Positions 1 through 12,514 of a stretch of DNA of 64,000 nucleotides are shown here, in pieces. The stretch is from Pagrus major. Its lineage: Eukaryota > Chordata > Actinopteri > Spariformes > Sparidae. Where the stretch lies: NCBI RefSeq assembly GCF_040436345.1, contig NC_133230.1:24252197-24316196 (forward strand). Direction: 5' to 3'. A program made the translations under genes and the position numbers. The notes under the pieces were generated by a model that was given only the letters and a program-made list of their open reading frames with translations, had not been told where the DNA came from and did not search any database. How positions within the stretch are numbered: position 1 is the stretch's first letter; each line of letters opens with the position of its first letter.

Positions 1-66
1 CTGGGCGGTCAGATCAATTGGTCACATGCAATTTCAGTCATGAGTGTGTCTGTTTTTATTATCCAG

Positions 67-255
67 AGAAGACAAAGAACTTGCTCTTCAACGGTGCCAA
101 GGCTGTGACGGCTAAAATATGGACTGGAGAGGAGAGGTGCTCCGAGCCTCAGCCCACTGGACAAGCTGACACTCCGGCATGCAGTCAGGCACTGCTGAGA
201 GGACAGACACTAATTGGACATGATGGGAGACTGACAAGAGCAAGCAGTGCCCAAG
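67..255 (+). CDS. siva1: siva1 internal exon (human exon 2 equivalent)
   Basis: The acceptor is TTATCCAG and the donor is CAAG|GTGAGC. The exon is 189 nt and enters and leaves in phase 1. It encodes the EKTK...RGQTLIGHDGRLTRASSAQ segment. Its length is a multiple of three, so skipping it keeps the frame. Confidence 0.92.
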
Positions 256-3028
256 GTGAGCCTGGACTGATGGCTGCTGTCCAGACATATTTGAAGTAAA
301 AGACACAGGATGACAACTACATTTTCAAGGGTCAAACAAAGAGGCTGCATCATATTTTGTACAGCACCAGTTGCAATGAGTGACCTCTCCAACAGCTGAC
401 CACAGACCATACCTAGCCAACCATTTATACATCTATTTTTTTTAGCTACTTGCAGTCTGTGAGGCGTCACAGTGCAGGAGCCTTACCCTAACCCCTTTAA
501 CCACATTTGGGCGAGGTCCACCTTTTTTGAAATGTGAAACCTCAGCGGGATCAACACTGAGAGTAAACAAAGTCCAAATATGTGAGAACAGTGACATCTA
601 CTGATACGAGCAGAGTAGTGAAGTGGCAGGTGACATCAGCTGGGTCCTCCAAAGCATGTTGACACAAAGTGGAGACCTTGGAGTATCTGAAGCACTCGCT
701 AAACCTGCCAATCCTCAAATGCAGCCTCACAAAGTCCAGAATCGACCTTGTGAATATAGTCAACCATGTAAAGTTAAGGTTGTATTTGCTCTTAAACATC
801 TTACAAAGTGTAAATCCCAGAGTCAAACGTGGACAGATGTCATTAATCCAGAGTTTAGTGTATAAGCTGTCCTGTAATACATCATGGAAAACATGATGCC
901 AGATAATCATAAATCTACTCAAATAACTCCCATGTGATATATTTAACATGTGATAAACAGGTTTACAGTTTTACAAATCTATCTTAATACAATATTAACA
1001 TGCCCATATGCACATTGGAAGAGGTATTGATCACTGTCATCCTGTTTGCTCTGGCCCTGAGGAGATCACTTCCTAAAGCAAGCGGGGGGGGGGGAATTCG
1101 CTCTCCTTTTTTCTGTGTAAAGAGTCTTACTAAAGATCAGCTGAAGCTAGTAAGAGTAGAAAATTCCCGCTTTGTGTCACCATCCCTCCACTGTAGCTAG
1201 CACAGAAACATTGTCTGGGGAAGCACAAAGAGGGAATTTCACACTAAAACTGTCGTAATTTTGGAAGAAACCAACTTGATTTGGATCTACTGTATGTGTG
1301 GCCAGTATGAATAGGAGTAAAGATTACATTATAAGCTGTTGTTCTGTACATGCAAGCGTGGTTTTAATATAGTCCTATCCTTTTAATGGCCACTCAAATA
1401 CATGCTGGATGTTATGTGGTCACATGACACTTCCCGAGTTATCTCAGGATGGGAGGTGTTTGTTAAAATGAGACAAGCCAGAGTACAAGCATTCACTGTA
1501 CTCAGAGATGGTTAGTTCAGTTCATGCTTTTCACCAGCAGATGTCAGCCTCGGCACAGATTTAGATGCTCAGTTTGTCTACTTCATAACTATGCTAAATG
1601 CTCACACGGTGTACTGTATGGATGTGTGCCTTGTGTGTAGGTCCAGCAGTGGCTCCGACAGGCTGCTGTGTGTGTCAGAAGAGCCAGGGGTCCAGGACAC
1701 CATGCTCCCAGTGTGATCGTCTAGCCTGCTCCTCCTGTACCCGACAGTGCTCCAGCTGCTCCAGCCTCTGCTGCTCTGTCTGCACAATCACAGAGTAAGT
1801 CCAGATTTGATTTCCTTTTCACCCCTTTTTTCCCCAAATCATTGTGATAGTGGCATTTTTTTGTCACTTTAATTGATACAGCTGTCAACTTGGCTGTGCA
1901 ATTTATATTTAAAAAAACTAGGAATATCTGCAAATATTCACCTCTTATGCACCTGCATTTGTCCTTATCAGCTTAAAGTGGGCTGGAAAATATTGGCCTT
2001 CCAAACATTTCACTGCATCCCCAGCTGGACTCCAGCTGCAGTGTTTTTTTGTTGTTTTTTTTCTAGTCATCCCAGCTTCAAAGTATTACTAGAGCCCTTT
2101 AAACTCAGAGGCCGTGTATGCTAAGGTTAATTAGGTGTCACACGGAAAATCACTCGCCATTGTATGAAAGACATGTTTATATGAGATGTGCGATGCAAGC
2201 TGTTTCTCATCTCTTCTGTGAAAGGCATTCCTCTTGTACTTCTCTCTTTCTTTCTGAACTGTAGACTGAAGAACTGTAGGGTTGTGTGCATCACTGGACC
2301 AAAACGACCAGTAGATTTATTGTATTTTGCATAAAGAAAATTACACACTTGTATAACTCAACCCTGAACCTTGCTGGGTTTTAATCAGTTTTGGCTGGAG
2401 TGCCAGTAAGGTATGAACAGAGCTGTAGGTATGAATTTGCTGGATGTTAAGACTTCAAATAGCAATGAAAGCAGGAAGCAAAATAGTTGCTTTTCATCTT
2501 TTGAGCATGAAGAAGCAAAGTTCTTACCCGCTGTCAAAAAACCTTTGTTGGTGGCCTTGGTACAACAGTTAGCAAACTGAGGCTGAGCAGAATTCTTTTC
2601 ATTATTATTGCTTTTAAAAGTAAGTTTAAATATGTTTTTAAGCCTCGTTCACTAAAGGGAGAAGAAGTTAACTATTTCATGGGTTTCTTTTTAACACAAA
2701 GGGAACTTGAACAAAACCAATAACCAACAAGAAATGAGAAACAAATGACCACCACCAGTGTTTGTGAGTCACTTTAAAGAAAACAAACCCAAGGTCGCTT
2801 ATAATAAGCAGACTTGAAAACCCTAGTATTCTGTAAAGTTGGAGGAGCAGGTCAGCCATTCTTAGGGTTGATGGTTCAATGTCCAAGATGCAGAAATGCA
2901 AACTGCCCACATTGAGTGTGTAATATTGACCTAAGTGTTTGCTAAACAATTGTAATGTACTATTTTCTTTGATCCCCAGTTACAGCGGGCAATATGATGA
3001 AGTACTATGCTGCAGCTGCTCGACGTAA
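67..3028 (+). CDS. siva1: Siva apoptosis regulatory protein, 3' three coding exons (partial)
   Basis: Three spliced coding exons can be read at 67-255, 1641-1794 and 2980-3028 (stop TAA). Each has AG acceptors and GT donors, and the reading phase carries across every junction. The joined product has the SIVA core (EKTKNLLFNGAKA, then RGQTLIGHDGRL), then a cysteine-rich region with repeated CxxC pairs (CCVC, CSQC, CSSC, CSVC), and ends DYSGQYDEVLCCSCST. Human SIVA1 has the same order, with EKTKRLLFLGAQA, RGQMLIGPDGRL and a C-terminus DCSDMYEKVLCTSCAMFET. The family is a small zinc-binding protein that binds CD27-type TNF-receptor tails and promotes apoptosis. The cysteine-rich C-terminal part is the presumed zinc-binding module. 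The start codon and first exon lie upstream of position 1. The C-terminus is about three residues shorter than the human one. Confidence 0.93.
256..1640 (+). other. siva1 intron between exons 2 and 3
   Basis: This is non-coding sequence with GT and AG ends. It holds an 11-base G run at 1084-1094. No coding similarity or structured RNA was recognised. Confidence 0.85.
1641..1794 (+). CDS. siva1: siva1 cysteine-rich exon
   Basis: The acceptor is TGTGTAG and the donor is CAGA|GTAAGT. The exon is 154 nt, phase 1 in and phase 2 out. It encodes about 50 residues with some 14 cysteines arranged as CxxC pairs, like the zinc-binding C-terminus of SIVA1. Confidence 0.93.
1795..2979 (+). other. siva1 last intron
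   Basis: The intron is bounded by GTAAGT and CCCCAG. It is AT-rich and I see no gene or recognisable repeat in it. Confidence 0.85.
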
Positions 3029-3210
3029 AAGGAAGTCCAAGGAGAGATCGGGAGGTTGTGTGAACATATGTAGTTGCCTCACATGAGATATTTCTAAGAC
3101 TGCATTTTACACCTGAGATTTTTTTAATATGAGCTAAATGTTTTCTTTCTGTATATATGTATGTATTGCATTCCAAAATTAACTGAAATAAACTTGAACA
3201 CTTTTGTATA
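2980..3210 (+). CDS. siva1: siva1 terminal exon with short 3' UTR
   Basis: The exon opens after GATCCCCAG and completes the aspartate codon split at the previous donor. It encodes YSGQYDEVLCCSCST and stops at 3026-3028. A 3' UTR of roughly 180 nt follows. The exact cleavage site is inferred from the poly(A) signal at 3187-3192. Confidence 0.88.
3187..3192 (+). terminator. siva1: siva1 polyadenylation signal AATAAA
   Basis: A canonical AATAAA lies 159 nt after the siva1 stop codon. A T/GT-rich stretch follows at about 3210-3240 and would fit a cleavage-factor element. Confidence 0.75.
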
Positions 3211-5523
3211 CAGTTAAGTGTTATGATCTCTCTGGTGTACCTCATGGATACAGTAACAATGTGTGTTTTGATTAGTAGAAATAGAAAATACTTGTCTATG
3301 TTTGGTGTTTAAACCGCTGAAATTTGTCTTTGCTTGCATTTGTAGAAAAATGTACATCAAAAAGACAACATTTCACATCCAAACAGGAACATTTGCATAG
3401 AAACGCAATAGAAATTGCATTTAAAGGAGCACCATGTTGTTTAGATGTTTTGAACCGAATCAGAAAAACAGTGAGTGCTGAGGTAGCAGGCTCACATCAA
3501 AAAGGAGCAAAGTATGGTAATTCTTGAATAATAAAGGAATAAAAATGGGACGTCTAGACAAAAATCTGCCACTTAGCTAAAAGGTGACCCAGCTATCATC
3601 CTGTGTTGTAGATGCATCAGCAGATGGCAGCACACTTCAAGGACTCATTTGAGGGCTGAGTTCCTTTTAGGCTGGACCATATTCAGGGTAATAACAAACC
3701 ACTGCTTCCTTACTGGATGAACACATTTATATCGCCACGCTAAAGAAGCGATTCTGGAACCTTTTAGTTGGAGCGTGAAAGTTTTGTCTTGGCAAAGAAA
3801 AGAAAATTCCTATCCTTCCTGTCGGGACTGACCTTGAGAATCTGCTATCGCGTGTATTTATTAAAACAAGAAGACCCAGAGGTTGAACAGGACCAGCAGA
3901 CAATTTGGCTACAATTATCCCTGCTGGACACGACCTTGAGGTGCAGTCATCACGTTCTCTTGGCTGCGGCTCGTCACTGATGATGACTGGTTTCAGGGTC
4001 AGGTGTTGTACACTCTGAGTAATTGTTCTTGGTGGCAGAAGTCCTCAGCACTGCTTTATAGAAATCAATCACATGACATGGTCTTATAGATATTAGCTTG
4101 GATGAGTGCACTTCCTGGAGCTCATTGCAAATGCGACTATGAGCCGTGTGAGTCACATCCCCTTCTCAGCGGGGCCAGTTGTGGCTCCAGTCTTTGGGGA
4201 GCTCTGCAGTTGGTGTCCGCGAGCGCCGCTTGATTTCTGGCTGAGTGAGCAGACAGCTGCTGGCAAGCAAGGCGTCAAGTTGTCTGCACATTTCTTGATA
4301 AGACTTTAAGGAAATGAAAGGTGGATGTAAAAACACTTAACAGGAAGACATTAACTTTTTAAGCTGCAAACTTTTTTTGTTGCTTTTATTCAAATAAAAC
4401 AGTCACTGGCTCATGAAGGCCAAGAGATTTCCACAACTCTTGTGCAGCTTGTGTATGTGTTTTGATCCAAATAATAGTTGTACTTTTATTAATTATTGAG
4501 CTGAAATGATTAGTCAGTCAACAGATAAATTATTAGGCAAATATTTTGATCATACATGTATTGGTTATGGTTATTTATCAAGAGAAGTGGCTAAATATTT
4601 GCTATTTCCTGCTTCTTAAATTTAAAAATTGACTGATTTTTCACTTTTTTATATCACTGTAAAGTGAACATCTTTTGAGTTTGGACTGTTGGTCAACAAA
4701 ACATCTGGTGACATCACCTTTGTCTAACTGTTTTCATTATTTTGTCATTTTTTTAAGACTAATTCATTAATTGTAAAAAAAAAAAAAAAAAAAAGCAATA
4801 ATGAAATTATTTGTTATTTGCAGCTCTGAAGAGTTACTAGAAAAATAGCTTCTTTAAACAAAAATTCCCTCCAATTAAATGACATGATTAAACAAATGTA
4901 TTTAGCTCCCTGGCTCTGTCAAAATAGCAAGTAACCAACAGCATTTCTAACAAAGTGGTTTACAATTATTGTCATAAGTTGAACTTCTTGGCGAACGATT
5001 GAAATATCTAATAATCCATCTTTGTATGTTTGATTAAATCCTTGCTACAGAATTAATAATGACTTTTTTGATGAGGTAAGTCTAAGACATGCAGTTTCTA
5101 CAAAATAACATCACCTTTAAAGTCAATGTAAATGTATTCTTTTGCTGATGAACCTTGCAAGGCTGTCAAATGTTTTGTACGTGCCCACACTTACAGTTAC
5201 AGGCACAGAAGAGAAACAAACTTGATCCTACTCGCCTCTCTTCTCTCTAGACCTTTATGAGTTTGCCTTTATCAGCTGAGTAACACTGTTTGGAATTATG
5301 AGTCAGAGTGACCCAAAAAATATTTGAAGTCTCACCTGATTATCCAGTTGTTTCGGCCAATTTCCTGTGATCCACGATCGTAACAGACATCTCTTTAGTA
5401 CACTTGTATCCAGAAGTAAAGGACTGATATGATGCATGGCTTCAATTTAATATCAGCTCATGCTGCCAATATTAAAGATATACTATGCAGGATTTGTTGT
5501 TTGCTGTTTGTAATGACACTATT
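3211..5523. other. Intergenic region siva1 to zbtb42, part 1
   Basis: I find no coding exon here. A 20-base A run lies at 4775-4794. Around 4100-4290 there is a more GC-balanced stretch with an octamer-like TTGCAAATG, which could be regulatory, but nothing proves it. Confidence 0.6.
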
Positions 5524-5994
5524 TAAAGGGTAACTCCAACAATTTTACACATAAAAGTGTTTTTACAGGTCTTGGGGAGTACTGCTGCATATATGAGACA
5601 ATAGTTTGAAGTCTTCTGTGGCTCCAGAGGAAGCTGCATGTAATTTGATTAAGTGCCTCCTGTGGTGTCACTCAGTGGTTATGTTGCATTGTGGGTAATA
5701 TAAGTTTTGAAAAGGAAGAGGAATGTGTGGAATAAAAAAATTGCTATCTCTGGTTTTGCTGTATTGATTTTGATCATTGTTTTATTACATCAAGTATGAG
5801 TCCCAACAGTTTTATAGGACAAGTGTGCCTGGTGCCTATATTACCCACAATTCAACTAAGCCAATGAGTGACATCACTGGATGAAATTCATTAGAATACA
5901 TGCAGCTTCCTCAGGAGACACAAAAAGCGTTATACTACTTTTTTTCACATTTACACAATAGTTTAATGTGTTAAATTGGTGGAGTTACCCTTTA
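5524..5994. mobile_element. Foldback MITE-like DNA transposon, 471 bp
   Basis: The ends are inverted copies of each other. The left 29 bp (5524-5552, starting TAAAGGGTAACTCCA) matches the reverse complement of the right 29 bp (5966-5994) with two mismatches. Further inside, the segment around 5615-5660 (CTCCAGAGGAAGCTGCATG) matches the reverse complement of about 5880-5925. The GTGGGTAATATA near 5690 likewise pairs with TATATTACCCAC near 5838, so most of the element folds into one long hairpin. A TA flanks both ends, which would fit a TA target-site duplication. It has no coding capacity, so it must be non-autonomous. Confidence 0.8.
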
Positions 5995-6199
5995 GAGGTG
6001 AAAGAAAAAGTTAAAGAAGCTGAGAAAAAACACACATACAGACACCATCACACGCTTCTGGTGTGACGTGATGATTGAGAAGGAGAGGAAGGATCACTTT
6101 TGTGTGAGTCTCTTCATTGTTTTTAGGAAACCTTTAAAGCAAATAGTGTTGGTGACATACTGCAGGTCTTCCATCTCTTATTCCTCTCCCAGGTCTAGT

Positions 6200-6219
6200 A
6201 AAAAAAAAAAAAAAAAAAA
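6200..6219 (+). repeat. Poly(A) run, 20 nt
   Basis: Twenty consecutive A residues are directly visible. They may be the tail of an old insertion, but no flanking duplication was seen. Confidence 0.9.
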
Positions 6220-7016
6220 GACAATCACTTGGACTTCTTTTACACAAACATTTACTATATTCTTTGTTGACTTATTAGAAGGAAGGATGTTTCCCCCTTC
6301 CCTCCTGCTCTGTTGACTTCATAATGATGTGCTGTGTTTATGTACCTTCAAAACAAGGGAGGGCAGCTGTCGAGGTTTTCTGCACATCCCCATCCACGAC
6401 ACCCAAAAGGGGGGGAAAAAAAGGTCACGGTGTGCTCCCCCCCCACCCACCCAAGAATGGTCCTCATCTACTCAGTGGTACATGTATGGCTGGGTGTCTG
6501 CACAGGAGAAGGGAGCCACATAATCACCCACAGCGCTCCAGACAGGACCAACTGCAGTCGGCCAGCGGGAGCACGTGGCTTTGTCTTTCACCCATTCTTT
6601 CGGGGACCAGCTGTGGTCTGAGTGTAGCCCAATGATGCTGCTGCTATAAATATGTGTCAACGAGTGTGAGTAAGTGACAGCTGTACAGTGGACCAAGGAC
6701 ACACTGTCTTGGCACTGTCAGGGCGAGCCACTCCAAAAAAGGCAAACCCAGTGTGGGAGCACTAGTTGATATGTATTTATGCACTTGTAGGAGTTGATAT
6801 GTGGCGTATAGGGCTCAGATTGCAGCTTTAGGTTGTGGTTAAGAACTTTAAATGTTGAAGTGTTTGTTTACACCAGACATATATATAATAAATGAGGATT
6901 TTTCTATCTCAGGCGGAGTGTAATTTGTTTTTTTCTGAAAGTCAAAAGAATTGCTCCTCCAAAATTAAGTGGATGATAACCATATGCATGTGTAGAGGGA
7001 AAAAGAAATCTACCCA

Positions 7017-7019
<3 letters not shown>

Positions 7020-7072
<53 letters not shown>
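7020..7072 (+). repeat. (GT)n microsatellite
   Basis: About 26 uninterrupted GT units. The translations across it are low-complexity artefacts. Confidence 0.97.
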
Positions 7073-7080
<8 letters not shown>

Positions 7081-7287
7081 CTGTACACAAGCGCATGTGC
7101 GATTGTGTTTGTGTGCCCTTTTCAAGTGTGACCACCTGTCTTTTGTTAAGAAATAAATAAATAAACACAGGCCACACCAGCTGTCCCTGGCAGTCCGTCC
7201 CCTCAGAGGTCAAGGGCTCCCACCGCTGGCCTTGTTGAGGTGGTGGACACTTACAACTTTCCTCTCAACTTCTCTCAAGTACCTCTA

Positions 7288-7288
<1 letters not shown>

Positions 7289-7323
<35 letters not shown>
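7289..7323 (+). repeat. (CA)n microsatellite
   Basis: CA units interrupted once by CAAA, lying about 220 bp from the opposite-phase (GT)n tract. The two tracts could pair as inverted repeats. Confidence 0.95.
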
Positions 7324-8540
7324 AAACCACTCACAGCCAGGCTTTGAGCCTCGGAGAGGAATGTTTTATTACACCATCGAGTTACACTGCACATATCCCA
7401 GCTCGTCACCCTGCAGCTAAGCCCTATCACATGGCTCCTACTTTCCATGTGAAGGTTTTGGTCCATAAGAGTCGCTCTCACACACACCAGGCAGTCTAAG
7501 CCCTGGATCCCGGTTAGGCAGATGTGAGATGTTGGTGCCAGCGAGCGCTCTGAGGCCTGCTGCCGTGGATGTTTACAGTGTGAGGTGGCCACAGCATTGC
7601 AGAGGGCCCTTATTTACTGTTGAGCTGGCTGGGTCTGTTCAGGGTGTTTATGAATGATCTTGGGAGGACATTGTTTTCTTTATGTCGGAGCTGCCTGGCT
7701 AGCGCCGCTGTGTCGTCTGTTTGTGCATAAAGTACGTGCTGGGGAGCTGGGCCAGACAATAGCCTGGCTGAGCTACGACCCACGCACACAATAGAGTGGT
7801 GGGATGAGGCCGAGGTTTGGGGCCGTGGTTTTGGGGGCTGTGGGGGTGGAGGAAGGATAGATGGGGGGCAGGGGCAGTTGGATGCGGCCCTTGTCTATAT
7901 GGTGTTTCCCAGAATGGGTGAGCTGGGATTGGGGGGAGGGTGGTGGGAACCCGAGCACATCCCCATTGGGATCACGTAGCGGAGCAGCTGGATTTCTTTC
8001 ATGGTGCAGCGGGGAAATAATTAAAAGTTCTCGCCATTGAAATTGTCCAGTGAATTGGCATGAAGTTCCTCAAGTAGACACATTAGCGGTATGTGTTTGT
8101 TTACTTACAAATAGATGTGTGTGTGTGTGTGTGGTTTGCTGTAGATATAATCAAGTGTAATAACAACAAAGTCAACTAGCTTTGTTATCCCAGGTTTATC
8201 TCTTATCTGGAGAGTATTGGCAACAGGTCAGGAACAATGGGAGCCCATCTTGAAACTGCTCCGTCCTTGAGCTCAGTTTATGGTTTCAGAGGGATCGGGC
8301 TTGTAAGACCAGCAGTATTATCACATTCTGTTGTCTCTGTACACATAGCAGTGCTTCCCACACACACCGTCTGGCTGATTGTTGCTGCTGCGTGTCAGAC
8401 GAGGGCTTCTTGTGTTATGTTCTTAGGTTACAGTCTATTTTTACCTTTTCTTATTAAATTCAGAGCTCGCTGCATGCTGCTAACTACCAGTGTTTTGTCT
8501 GGAATAGCGTGAAAACTAGTGTGACAGTGCAAATGAGTGA
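7324..8540. other. Intergenic region siva1 to zbtb42, part 2
   Basis: No exon is recognised. The stretch 7560-7760 is GC-balanced and free of simple repeats, so it is a weak candidate for a conserved non-coding element. A short (TG)n tract sits at 8117-8133. Confidence 0.5.
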
Positions 8541-11500
8541 AATCCACACAAAGAGAGAAAGTTGTTCCATTTAATTCTATGCATAATCTTAAGAAAGGCC
8601 TAAATCAAGATTGTCACATTTCCACAGCACACACACACAAGCACACTCCAAAAGCGCAAAACAAGGAAAATGCACGTACAGTTATAGATCAACGTAAATT
8701 GCCTCAATATCTAACCAATGTCAATTCTGCATAAAGATTGTCCTCTAATCTCTACACCACTAACACTGAAGCAATTGATTACTATAAAATATACCTTTCT
8801 TATTAAAAAATTATATTAAATTCTAATGGCACTTCTACAAATTCTATTAAAAAGATTTTCGTTTGACATTTAGAAGCTTTTTTTCCATTTTTTTTTTTAC
8901 CAAATTAAAACTGAGACAGTCAAATGTTGCACAAGAAGCAAATGCAATAATAAATATTTCTCATGATTATACACAATTTCACAGTTGTAACCTGCAGAGG
9001 ACAAAAATTCCAGTATCAGTAAAGTCATTTTTTCAGACTTAAAGATCATACAGCATGAGTTAGGCAAACATAGCCCTCAATCAAGAGTAGCACTGTTTCC
9101 ATACAAGTCAACAATCAACATCTCAGTGTTTCACATTCAACAGTGACATTAACTAAGGACTGGACTGTTAGTTCCCAGTAGAGTCGGCTAAAAGCCCAAT
9201 CACAGAAATGCTTGTCTTCAGTTGAACATGTCCACAACAGATTTATTCACATAAACAAAAAGAAATGGTCAAATAAATCTCAAAACGTAATCTCTCGCAA
9301 AGCAGCAAAATAAATGGACTAGAAACTTTTAGTTTGTCTTGATTTAACATTTTGATATGATAGAAAAAAAAAACAGGAACAAAAAGTTGTGAATCACTTC
9401 ATCGGGCCGCTGTCGCCGTGATGTGAACGTCCAGGGCAAAAATGTACAATATAGAAAAAGGGCTTCTCCAGATGCAACACCTGTTCGTGTGTCTACAAGG
9501 CACATTTGGTGATCATCCTGGAGGTATAAATAAAGACTGCAAACAATAAAAAAGAAACAATTCTTCACATATCGTTAGTTTGTCTACCTCTGTACACATG
9601 TACGTTGGGGGATCAAGCAATTTAGTTTGCACCACATACGAAATGTTCCTTTAAAAAACTGAAACTGACCAAATCTACATTCCTGTGTGTTCTGATTGAA
9701 ATATACATTATTAACACTACGCAACATGTGAAACATAACTATTGTTCTGACAACAACACGGAGTGTTTGTGCAAGTAAACAGGGAGCCAAATCACATTTC
9801 TCGGAAAATTACACACGAGTCTCGGGAGAATGAAAACAGAGAGCAGTAATTCGGAGAGAAACGGTTTGATTTCGTCTCGACTTGGCCTCCCCCATTTACA
9901 AAATTCTGACAAACAATTGCAAATGCTGAGAAATCACACGTGAATTCTTTTCTGTGTCCTGAAAGAAGTCTTGGCGATAAATTTAAAGGACCAAAAATAA
10001 AACAAAAAAACGCCACCTTCAGGTGCGTACGCTGAAATGGACAGGTGGTCAGCACCAACATTGTTACCAGACATATTATAACTGTCAATCTCAACAACCT
10101 TTCTAAATCAAGCACTTGGAAAACAATAGTCGGATTAATCTGATATTTTCTTGATAGATGTGCAATCAAATCACCGTGGCATCTCCTCCATGTAGAGGAA
10201 CAATGAGGCGTTTATCTACTGCATGCTGGGATTTTGGGGGGGGGGCTGTTCTTTGATGCCTCCAAACAATACACCTGTTTACAGTGTCCTTGGTCTCCCT
10301 TTGCTAAATACATTTCTCACATTCCAATGGCTCCATTCAATACAGAAAAGTGCAAAGAGAGACTTGCGCTGCCTTTTCTCCCCACAGCTCGGAGGGAGAT
10401 ACACAATGATCCCTTGAGAACTACCTGGGATTTGGTGGTGGTGGATGTGTGTGTGTGTGTGTGTTGGGGGGGGGGGGGACAATGCCTGTATTGTCTCATT
10501 TCTATAGGTAGCCACTGCCGTATCAGTGTGGCTGTGCTTGTGAACAACTGTCTCCTGTGGCAGAACAGCACTCAGAGAGGTATTAACTGCTCTGATTTGT
10601 AGTGAGTCCCAATCGAGGGTTGAATATGGAAAAAGGAGCCAAACTCCCCTTGGGAAGACGTGACACTTTAAGAGACTGCAGCCTTAATAAGACACCCGAC
10701 TCTCTTCTCTCCACCTCACATGTGTTGTAACACGGAAAAACAAACAGTTTGATAAATAGAATATATATTTACATTAAATATACATACAGTAAGAAATAGC
10801 AGCCTAGACAAATAGTGTTGAAACTCTATGCATGCTAAAAACAAGTGCTTCTCTATGTTCCATGTGACAAATCTTGAATACTCTGTAGAGGTTTTTCTAC
10901 GCGGTATATTAAAATACAATTACAGTAACTCAACTTGCACAGAGAAAAAAATGATCAAACAGCCCCCAATACCAGTTAATGAGTACCAAGATCGCTAGGC
11001 CAAGACGCAACGTCTTTCAAGCTTATAAGAAATAAGGACTACACCTACAGTAAACCCTGAACCAAGTCAAACTAATAAATAAATTCTGATCAAGTCTTCT
11101 CAGGACAGATTAGACAAAATATCATGAACTTTTAGTGCCAACGCCACCGTGAACAGATTGTTTCGGGGGGGCGTCATCACTAAAGGCTTCATCAGTAGTA
11201 ACGTACACACATACAGTAAGAAGATATGATAATGTGAGAGGGTTAATTCAAAGAAAGAAAAGTCAGTAGATTCGGCTGAATGGCACGTGGAGCACAGCTT
11301 TGATACGGACAACGTTCTGGTTATCCACTTGTCCCCTCTCTGCCTGCACACCGTGTCAGTGTAACCTTTACACCATACCAGGAAATAACAAGGTAATTAC
11401 TGTTTTCTTCTAACGAGTCAATAAACATTTAATTGACAAGAGCTTGATTCACATACTTTTATTACATTCGTGTTAATGATTTAATTAAGGACACTCATGG

Positions 11501-12514
11501 ATCAATTGGCGTTCCAGAGTAGACAATTACCGTTGTTACCACCTGGTATGTGGAGTGTAATCTGTATTTTTTTTCTTTTTTTAAAAAGGCCTGAAAACTT
11601 GAGAATTTGACAAGAAGGCATGGCGATATATATCCTATTCTTGCTTAAGTAAGTACACGAGGTGAAGTGTTAAGAATTTCAGTAGGCACCAGTGTTACAG
11701 GCTTTAAACTACCCCTCCTCTGATTATACAACTTCTTTTTAAGTAGCATTTAGAAGGCCATTCCATCAATATGTGCTCAAGGCAAATGAAAAAAGAAAGA
11801 AATCTGGTGATATGATGGTCTGTTTGCCTCTTGTTATAAAAAACATAAACTGTAACCAACTTCATTTTAACCGAACAAAAATTCTACTTCCATAAAATAA
11901 AATAAAAAGTAATTACACTTCCAGTAGTCAGACTTCATTAGTTTTGCTGCCTTATGATAGTTTACTTGTTAAGGACTAAACAAATCCCCCCAAAAATAAA
12001 TAATAATAATAATGTAGGAGTTAAAAAAAAATCATATATTGCTACTCACGGACGGTTCTGATCTCCCATGTGCACAAATAAAAGTCTCACTCACTCTGAC
12101 GATTGTATTAACATATGTTAGCATTAGCTACCAACCATTTTGCCCGTTATAGGGTGCTTTCAGCAAATATACTCCTCAAATAAACTCAACAGACTGACAC
12201 AAACAAGACAGAGACAAACAAGTGCATCATCTGATTTGTTCACCTTCCGTCCACACTGATCCAGCTTGAGTTTCACAACACCCATGTTTATCCTAACAGC
12301 CTCTGACCACCATGTATGCCTATGACAGAAAACGGCTCCAGTTTTAAAGTTGCTACATCTTTAACTTGAGAAATGCCTCATGGGGTAGAATCCAAAAGAT
12401 ATGTCTCCAACAACCTGCCAACATGTGTATACTAATGGGAAAATTTGTTCAGTAGTAGTACTCAGTGTATGAAAAGACACTCTGTCTTGTGTCATGGCAC
12501 TGCTGAGAGGTGTT
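8541..12514 (-). other. zbtb42: Probable long 3' UTR of zbtb42 and downstream flank
   Basis: This 4 kb follows the zbtb42 stop codon on the minus strand and has no competing gene. Its end is uncertain. Minus-strand AATAAA signals occur at 11458-11463 and 9242-9247 (TTTATT on the plus strand) and could end transcripts of about 1.1 or 3.3 kb of 3' UTR. A (GT)n tract followed by 13 G residues lies at 10446-10478, and an (AAT)n tract near 12000. The UTR assignment rests on position only. Confidence 0.45.

Noticed and set aside
6892..7213. Frames with VCVCVC and THTHTH repeats
   Set aside because: These are translations of the (GT)n microsatellite at 7020-7072.
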